Of a DNA stretch of 64,000 nucleotides, positions 59,811 to 64,000 are shown in pieces. The translations under genes and the position numbers were made by a program. The stretch covers positions 3,348,001 through 3,412,000 of the forward strand of contig NZ_JAFQ01000004.1 in assembly GCF_000526215.1 (NCBI RefSeq). The letters run 5' to 3'. The notes below the pieces were generated by a model that was given only the letters and a program-made list of their open reading frames with translations, was not told where the DNA came from and searched no databases. Positions within the stretch are counted from its first letter, which is position 1. Every line of letters starts with the position of its first letter. The stretch comes from Nocardia sp. BMG51109 (GTDB lineage: Bacteria > Actinomycetota > Actinomycetes > Mycobacteriales > Mycobacteriaceae).

Positions 59811-61103
59811 ATGCCACGCAGCGTCGCCTCACCGACACCCGGCCGCGACTCGAACCGAACGGTCGGATCGGAATATAGCGGTCCGGCCGCGGCGCCCGGC
59901 GACACCCCGGCTCCCCCGGATCCCGCGCTGGTGACGGCCGCCGACACCGCCGTCGCCGCCGCGGCCGACGAGCTGATCGCGCTGTCGCACGATATCCACG
60001 CCGAGCCCGAACTGGCCTTCGAGGAGGTCCGCAGCGTCGCGAAAACCCTTGCGCCGCTACGGCGGCGCGGCTTCGAGATCGAATGCCCGGTGGCCGGTCT
60101 GGACACCGCGTTCACGGCCACCTACGGCAGCGGCGAGCTGATGGTGGGGATCTGCGCGGAGTACGACGCGTTACCCGAGATCGGTCACGCCTGCGGGCAC
60201 AACATCATCGCCGCGGCGGCGGTCGGTGCGGGACTGGGCCTGGCCGAGGTGGCCGATGCGTGCGGCATCACGGTGCGGGTGTTCGGGACGCCGGCCGAGG
60301 AGAGCGGCGGCGGCAAGGTACTGATGCTGGAGCGCGGCGTATTCGACGGCGCGGCGATGGCGATGATGGTGCATCCCGGTCCGTACGACATCGTCGGCGC
60401 GCGCTCGCTGGCCCTCGCCGATCTGTCGATCGTGTTCCACGGGCGCGAGGCACATGCCAGCGCGGCGCCCGAACAGGGCCGCAACGCGGGCGATGCGGTG
60501 ACGGTCGCGCAGGTTGCCCTCGGATTGCTGCGACAGCACCTGAACCCTGGACAACAACTTCACGGTATAGTCAAGACGGGTGGCGCTGCCCCCAACATAG
60601 TGCCCGGACATGCGGAACTGCTGTATTACCTACGGGCAGTCGACTCCGCATCCCTCGACGATCTGGTGCGACGTGCATCGGCCTGCTTCGAGGCGGGGGC
60701 ACTGGCGACCGGATGTACCCACGAGGTCCGGACGCTGGCGCCCACGTATGCCGAGCTGACTCCCGATCCCGCACTACTGTGTGCCTATCGCGAGCAGATC
60801 GTCGGCATGGGCCGCGTGCCGCTCGCACCGGATCTCGAGGCGGCGCGGCCACTGGGCAGCACCGACATGGGAAACCTCACCCATGTCATCCCGGGCATCC
60901 ATCCGGTTATCGGGATCGATGCCGGCGGCGCCGTCACGCATCAGCCGGAATTCGCGGCGGCGTGCGTCACGCCGTCGGCCGACGTCGCGATAACGGACGG
61001 GGCGACGGCGCTGGCGCGCACCGCGATCGGGGTCGCGGGCGATCAATCGCACAGGAACAGGCTGTTGGAGCGCAGCAGTCGGCGACAGGAGGACATTCGG
61101 TGA
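59811..61103 (+). CDS. M20 family amidohydrolase (AmiB1-like)
   Basis: A 430-residue metallopeptidase-fold enzyme. Metal-binding segments are GICAEYDALPEIGHACGHNI (His, Asp and Cys region), FGTPAEESGGGKVLMLERGV (Glu-Glu) and MVHPGPYDIVGARSLA, with a lid domain at about 200-320. It resembles AbgB/amidohydrolases acting on N-acyl amino acids or p-aminobenzoyl-glutamate. It takes the position of Rv3306c (amiB1) in M. tuberculosis. A 50-residue Pro/Ser/Ala-rich N-terminus precedes the domain. Downstream lies a second M20 gene. Confidence 0.88.
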   Translation: MPRSVASPTPGRDSNRTVGSEYSGPAAAPGDTPAPPDPALVTAADTAVAAAADELIALSHDIHAEPELAFEEVRSVAKTLAPLRRRGFEIECPVAGLDTAFTATYGSGELMVGICAEYDALPEIGHACGHNIIAAAAVGAGLGLAEVADACGITVRVFGTPAEESGGGKVLMLERGVFDGAAMAMMVHPGPYDIVGARSLALADLSIVFHGREAHASAAPEQGRNAGDAVTVAQVALGLLRQHLNPGQQLHGIVKTGGAAPNIVPGHAELLYYLRAVDSASLDDLVRRASACFEAGALATGCTHEVRTLAPTYAELTPDPALLCAYREQIVGMGRVPLAPDLEAARPLGSTDMGNLTHVIPGIHPVIGIDAGGAVTHQPEFAAACVTPSADVAITDGATALARTAIGVAGDQSHRNRLLERSSRRQEDIR

Positions 61104-61176
61104 TCGAGCTCGAGAGCGAAACCTGGACGCGGCGCGCAGTGTGCACTGCGGCACCGGGCGCCGGCGAGGTGACGCC

Positions 61177-62571
61177 GTGAGCACGACCGACGGATCGGAG
61201 ACCACACCGCAAGCGGCCCGGCAGGAGACCGCGGGAACCCCGGGCGCCGCGGCGCCGAACGGCACCGCCGCGGCGGCCAACGGCTGTGTCACCGCACCGA
61301 ACGGCACTGCTCCGGCACCGAACGGCACTGCTCCGGCACCGAACGGCAGCGCTCCTGCGCCGAACGGCAGCGCTCCTGCGCCGAACGGCGCCGCCCGGGC
61401 GTCCACCGCGGCGGCCGCGCGCCGGGCGGTGGACGCGTGGTTGCGCGAGCACACCGAGGACCTGACCGGGTGGCGGCGGCACATCCATGCCAATCCCGAG
61501 CTGTCCCGCACCGAATTCGCCACCACCGAGTTCATCGAATCCTGGCTGGTCAAGGCCGGTCTCGAACCGCGCAAGCTATCCGCCGGCGCCGGTCTGATCT
61601 GCGATATCGGCCCCGCGGGCCCGCGCATCGGCCTGCGCGCCGACATGGACGCCCTGCCGTTGCAGGAATACACGGGTCTTCCGTTCGCCTCTACCGTCCC
61701 GGGCGTGTCGCATGCCTGCGGGCACGACGCGCATACCGCCATCCTGCTGGGCACCGCGCTGGCGCTGGCCGAGGCGCCGGAGCTGCCGGTCGGCGTGCGA
61801 CTGGTGTTCCAGCACGCCGAGGAGGTCATGCCCGGCGGCGCCATCGATATGGTCGCGTCGGGTGCGGCGGAAGGCGTGTCGCGGATGTTCGCGCTGCACT
61901 GCGATCCGCGGCTGGAGGTGGGCCGGGTCGGTGTCCGGGTCGGCGCCATCACGTCGGCCGCCGACACCGTGGAGCTGGTGCTGGACTCGCCCGGCGGGCA
62001 CACCTCCCGGCCGCATCTGACCAGCGATCTGGTCTACGCGATCGGCACCGTGATCACCGGCCTGCCCGGGATCCTGAGCCGCCGCATCGATCCGCGCACC
62101 AGCACCGTGATGGTGTGGGGCGCGGTGTCGGCGGGCAAGGCGCCCAACGCCATTCCGCAGACCGGCATGCTCACCGGCACCGTCCGCACCGGCGATCACG
62201 CCACCTGGTCGCTGCTGGAGCCGATGGTCCGCGAGATCGTCGACGGCCTGCTGGCCCCGACCGGTGTGCGGTATCAGCTCAACTACAAGCGCGGCGTGCC
62301 CCCGGTGGTGAACGACGAGTACGCCACCCGGATGTTCGAGGACGCCATCCGCGCGCTCGGACCCGAGGCGCTGGCCGACACCCCGCAGTCCGGCGGCGGC
62401 GAGGACTTCTCCTGGTACCTCGAGGAGGTCCCCGGCGCGATGGCCCGCCTCGGTGTCTGGCGCGGCGAGGGCCCCCAGCTGGACCTGCACCAGCCGACCT
62501 TCGACCTGGACGAACGCGCCCTGGACGTCGGCGTGCGCACCCTGACGAACCTCGCCCTGCAGGCACGCTGA
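61177..62571 (+). CDS. M20D amidohydrolase with PNG-repeat N-terminus (AmiA1-like)
   Basis: A 464-residue enzyme, the partner of the preceding amidohydrolase (Rv3305c/amiA1 position). The catalytic domain (from about 82) has HIHANPELSRTEFATTEFI, IGLRADMDALPLQEYTGLPF, GVSHACGHDAHTAILLGTAL and LVFQHAEEVMPGGAIDMVAS. The first 75 residues carry about five copies of a seven-residue unit (TAPAPNG / SAPAPNG), reflected in 21-bp tandem repeats at about 61290-61390. That extension is not found in typical M20D enzymes and is likely disordered. The GTG at 61177 was chosen as the first start after the previous gene. Confidence 0.88.
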   Translation: MSTTDGSETTPQAARQETAGTPGAAAPNGTAAAANGCVTAPNGTAPAPNGTAPAPNGSAPAPNGSAPAPNGAARASTAAAARRAVDAWLREHTEDLTGWRRHIHANPELSRTEFATTEFIESWLVKAGLEPRKLSAGAGLICDIGPAGPRIGLRADMDALPLQEYTGLPFASTVPGVSHACGHDAHTAILLGTALALAEAPELPVGVRLVFQHAEEVMPGGAIDMVASGAAEGVSRMFALHCDPRLEVGRVGVRVGAITSAADTVELVLDSPGGHTSRPHLTSDLVYAIGTVITGLPGILSRRIDPRTSTVMVWGAVSAGKAPNAIPQTGMLTGTVRTGDHATWSLLEPMVREIVDGLLAPTGVRYQLNYKRGVPPVVNDEYATRMFEDAIRALGPEALADTPQSGGGEDFSWYLEEVPGAMARLGVWRGEGPQLDLHQPTFDLDERALDVGVRTLTNLALQAR

Positions 62572-62586
62572 TACGCCGCACGTCCT

Positions 62587-62931
62587 CCCGTTACGGCGTA
62601 TCGCGCGGGCCGTCGAGACCGATCTTGTTGCCCTGGTACGAGCGGGGTCTGCACGACGAAGTGGGGGTGACCGGCAGAGACTCGCGGTGTTGCCAGGATC
62701 ATGGGCTCGCGATCCTCGCGGCGTCAGAGTTCGAAGGTGCCCGGGCCGACGTTCTTGCTCCCCGTTACGGCGTATCGCGAGCCCTCGAGACCGACCTTGT
62801 TGCCCCGGTACTAGCGGGGTCTGCACGGCGAAGTGGGGGTGACCGGCAGAGACTCGCGGTGTTGCGAGGACCGTGGGCTCGCGGTCCTCGCGGCGTCAGA
62901 GTTCGAAGGTGCCCGGGCCGACGTTCTTGCT
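62587..62931. repeat. 174-bp direct tandem duplication
   Basis: Two copies, about 62587-62757 and 62761-62931, offset by 174 bases and highly similar throughout (for example CCCGTTACGGCGTATCGCG, then GAAGTGGGGGTGACCGGCAG and GTGCCCGGGCCGACGTTCTT in both). Copy 2 contains the last twelve codons of the gamma-glutamylcyclotransferase-like gene, which copy 1 repeats downstream of the stop. Confidence 0.85.
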
Positions 62932-63375
62932 GTTGCGGGTGCGAAGGGCGTGGACGTAATCGGCTGGGGCGCCGGCCTTTTCCGCGGCGTCGGCGATCAC
63001 GCCGATGTATCGGGCGGACGGCAGCCCGCCCTCGTAGGCGTCGAGGACATACAGCCAGGCCAGGACGGGCTCGGCGCCGGCGCCCGGGCCGGAGGTGACG
63101 CGGAGGCGGATCTTCTTGTGGATGCCGAAGTCCGAACCCTCCCAGCGGTCCAGGCTCAGCTCGTCCTCGGCGGAGACGTCGTAGAGCACGACGAAGACCC
63201 GCGAGCCGGGCTCCTCGACCACCGTCGCGAGCGGACCCTCCCAGCCGATGTCGTCGCCGGCGAAGGTCAGCCGCCAGCCCTCCAGCCACCCGGTTCCGTA
63301 CACCGGGGAGTGCGGGCAGCGCTTGAGCATCTGCTCGGGATCCATGTTGGACCCGTAGGCGGCGTATATCGGCAC
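62896..63375 (-). CDS. Gamma-glutamylcyclotransferase-like protein
   Basis: A 159-residue protein of the gamma-glutamylcyclotransferase (AIG2-like) fold. It begins YAAYGSNMDPEQMLKRCP, the nucleotide/substrate loop (YGSN), then has GWRLTFAGDDIGWEGPLATV and ELSLDRWEGSDFGIHKKIRL, with a Glu in the WEG segment. This matches the Rv3304-like family of mycobacteria. Reaction unproven for this branch. Its 3' end lies in the 174-bp duplication, so copies of the terminal residues VGPGTFEL appear again beyond the stop. Convergent to the M20D gene. Confidence 0.85.
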   Translation of the reverse strand: MPIYAAYGSNMDPEQMLKRCPHSPVYGTGWLEGWRLTFAGDDIGWEGPLATVVEEPGSRVFVVLYDVSAEDELSLDRWEGSDFGIHKKIRLRVTSGPGAGAEPVLAWLYVLDAYEGGLPSARYIGVIADAAEKAGAPADYVHALRTRNSKNVGPGTFEL

Positions 63376-63533
63376 CTGGAAAGGGTAGCTTGTGTTCGGT
63401 CGGCGCGGTTTCGCCCCGGTGGGTTTGTGTCATCTACTCACCGGTAGTGCGGTCGTACCTGTGCGGAGCAGGGCGGATAACGTTGGGTTATCCGGAGATC
63501 CCGGTTGGACGGTTCGACAGCGGAGGTACACAC

Positions 63534-64000
63534 ATGACCCGCATTGCCATCATCGGAGGCGGCCCCGCCGGTTACGAGGCGGCGCTGGTGGCGGCCCAGC
63601 ACGGCGCGACGGTGACGGTGATCGATAGCGACGGCATCGGTGGTGCGTGCGTGCTGTGGGACTGTGTGCCGTCGAAGACCTTCATCGCCTCCACCGGCGT
63701 GCGCACCGACCTGCGCCGCGCCCGCGACTTGGGCATCACGCTGCATCCGGCGCAGGCGCAGGTGCGGTTGTCGGAGGTCAACTCCCGGGTCAAGACGCTG
63801 GCGCAGGCGCAGTCCTCCGATATCCGGTCCAAGTTGCAGGCGGCCGGGGTGAGCATCCTCAACGGCCGCGGCCGGCTCATCGATCAGATCCCCGGCCTGG
63901 CCACCCACCTGGTGCGGGCCACATTGTCCGACGGCACGGAGCGGGTGCTCGAGGCCGACGTGGTGCTGATCGCGACCGGCGCGAGCCCGCGGGTGCTGCC
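63534..64000 (+). CDS. lpdA: Flavoprotein NAD(P)H-quinone reductase LpdA (partial, 5' end)
   Basis: The first 155 codons of a two-dinucleotide-binding flavoprotein, cut by the window end. FAD loop RIAIIGGGPAGYEAALVAAQ, then the redox region GGACVLWDCVPSKTFIAST with two cysteines four residues apart, as in dipyridine disulfide reductases; then AQAQSSDIRSKLQAAGVSIL and VLIATGASPRVL. It is the position of Rv3303c (lpdA), which reduces quinones and lacks part of that disulfide as I recall. Here both Cys are visible. The ATG follows GGAGG. The remaining 300 or so residues are outside the window. Confidence 0.9.
   Translation, partial: MTRIAIIGGGPAGYEAALVAAQHGATVTVIDSDGIGGACVLWDCVPSKTFIASTGVRTDLRRARDLGITLHPAQAQVRLSEVNSRVKTLAQAQSSDIRSKLQAAGVSILNGRGRLIDQIPGLATHLVRATLSDGTERVLEADVVLIATGASPRVL

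Overview
The window is high-GC actinobacterial DNA, most likely from Nocardia or a close relative in the Mycobacteriales. The evidence is dense coding with GTG/ATG starts and 1-4 bp overlaps, EspG/PPE-like/DUF3558 type VII secretion genes, XRE-DUF397 pairs, and a gene order at the right end close to the Mycobacterium tuberculosis lpdA-deoD-pmmB-upp-add-deoA-cdd-sdh block. I see no rRNA, tRNA, CRISPR array, transposase or prophage. The genus assignment is inference; the gene content is read from the sequence.

Left third (1-28 kb): housekeeping and small-molecule genes. These are a DUF4349 lipoprotein, trmL, a metX operon under a SAM-IV-type riboswitch followed by a Cys-Cys-Cys leader peptide, a TetR/DHA2 efflux pair, NADP isocitrate dehydrogenase, an MFS pump, and a TetR-led acyl-CoA/steroid-type catabolic operon (thiolase-like, SRPBCC, MaoC, SDR). 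They are followed by exonuclease III overlapping a secreted barnase-like RNase and its barstar, a TetR/MpaB-type oxygenase pair with twin operators, a Tat-exported phospholipase C, trpS, a YihY membrane protein, two SDRs and a large pentapeptide-repeat membrane protein.

Middle (28-37 kb): an accessory island with lower codon bias. It holds a lipoprotein family present twice intact and once as a remnant, an EspG / PPE-like / DUF3558 / small helical substrate operon with no ESX core genes, a divergent XRE-DUF5753 regulator with DUF397, a phosphotransferase and an ADP-ribosylglycohydrolase.

Right (37-64 kb): a KGG stress protein, a D,D-carboxypeptidase, a second TetR/DHA2 pair, phenylalanine hydroxylase, a DUF4396 membrane protein under a CsoR-like copper operator, the sdhCDAB operon, and nucleoside salvage genes (cdd, deoA, add, upp, deoD, pmmB). 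A second type VII-associated cluster (EspC-like, NlpC/P60, YbaB-like) lies between add and upp. The window ends with RNase Z, an enoyl-CoA hydratase-like protein, two M20 amidohydrolases, a gamma-glutamylcyclotransferase-like protein with a duplicated 3' end, and the start of lpdA.

The nucleoside genes form a coherent salvage set: cdd deaminates cytidine, add deaminates adenosine, deoA and deoD phosphorolyse pyrimidine and purine nucleosides, upp recovers uracil, and pmmB may handle sugar phosphates. The most unusual elements are the stacked SAM-riboswitch/polycysteine-leader control of a metX operon that lacks metY, and the orphan EspG-PPE-like-DUF3558 island with its lipoprotein family.
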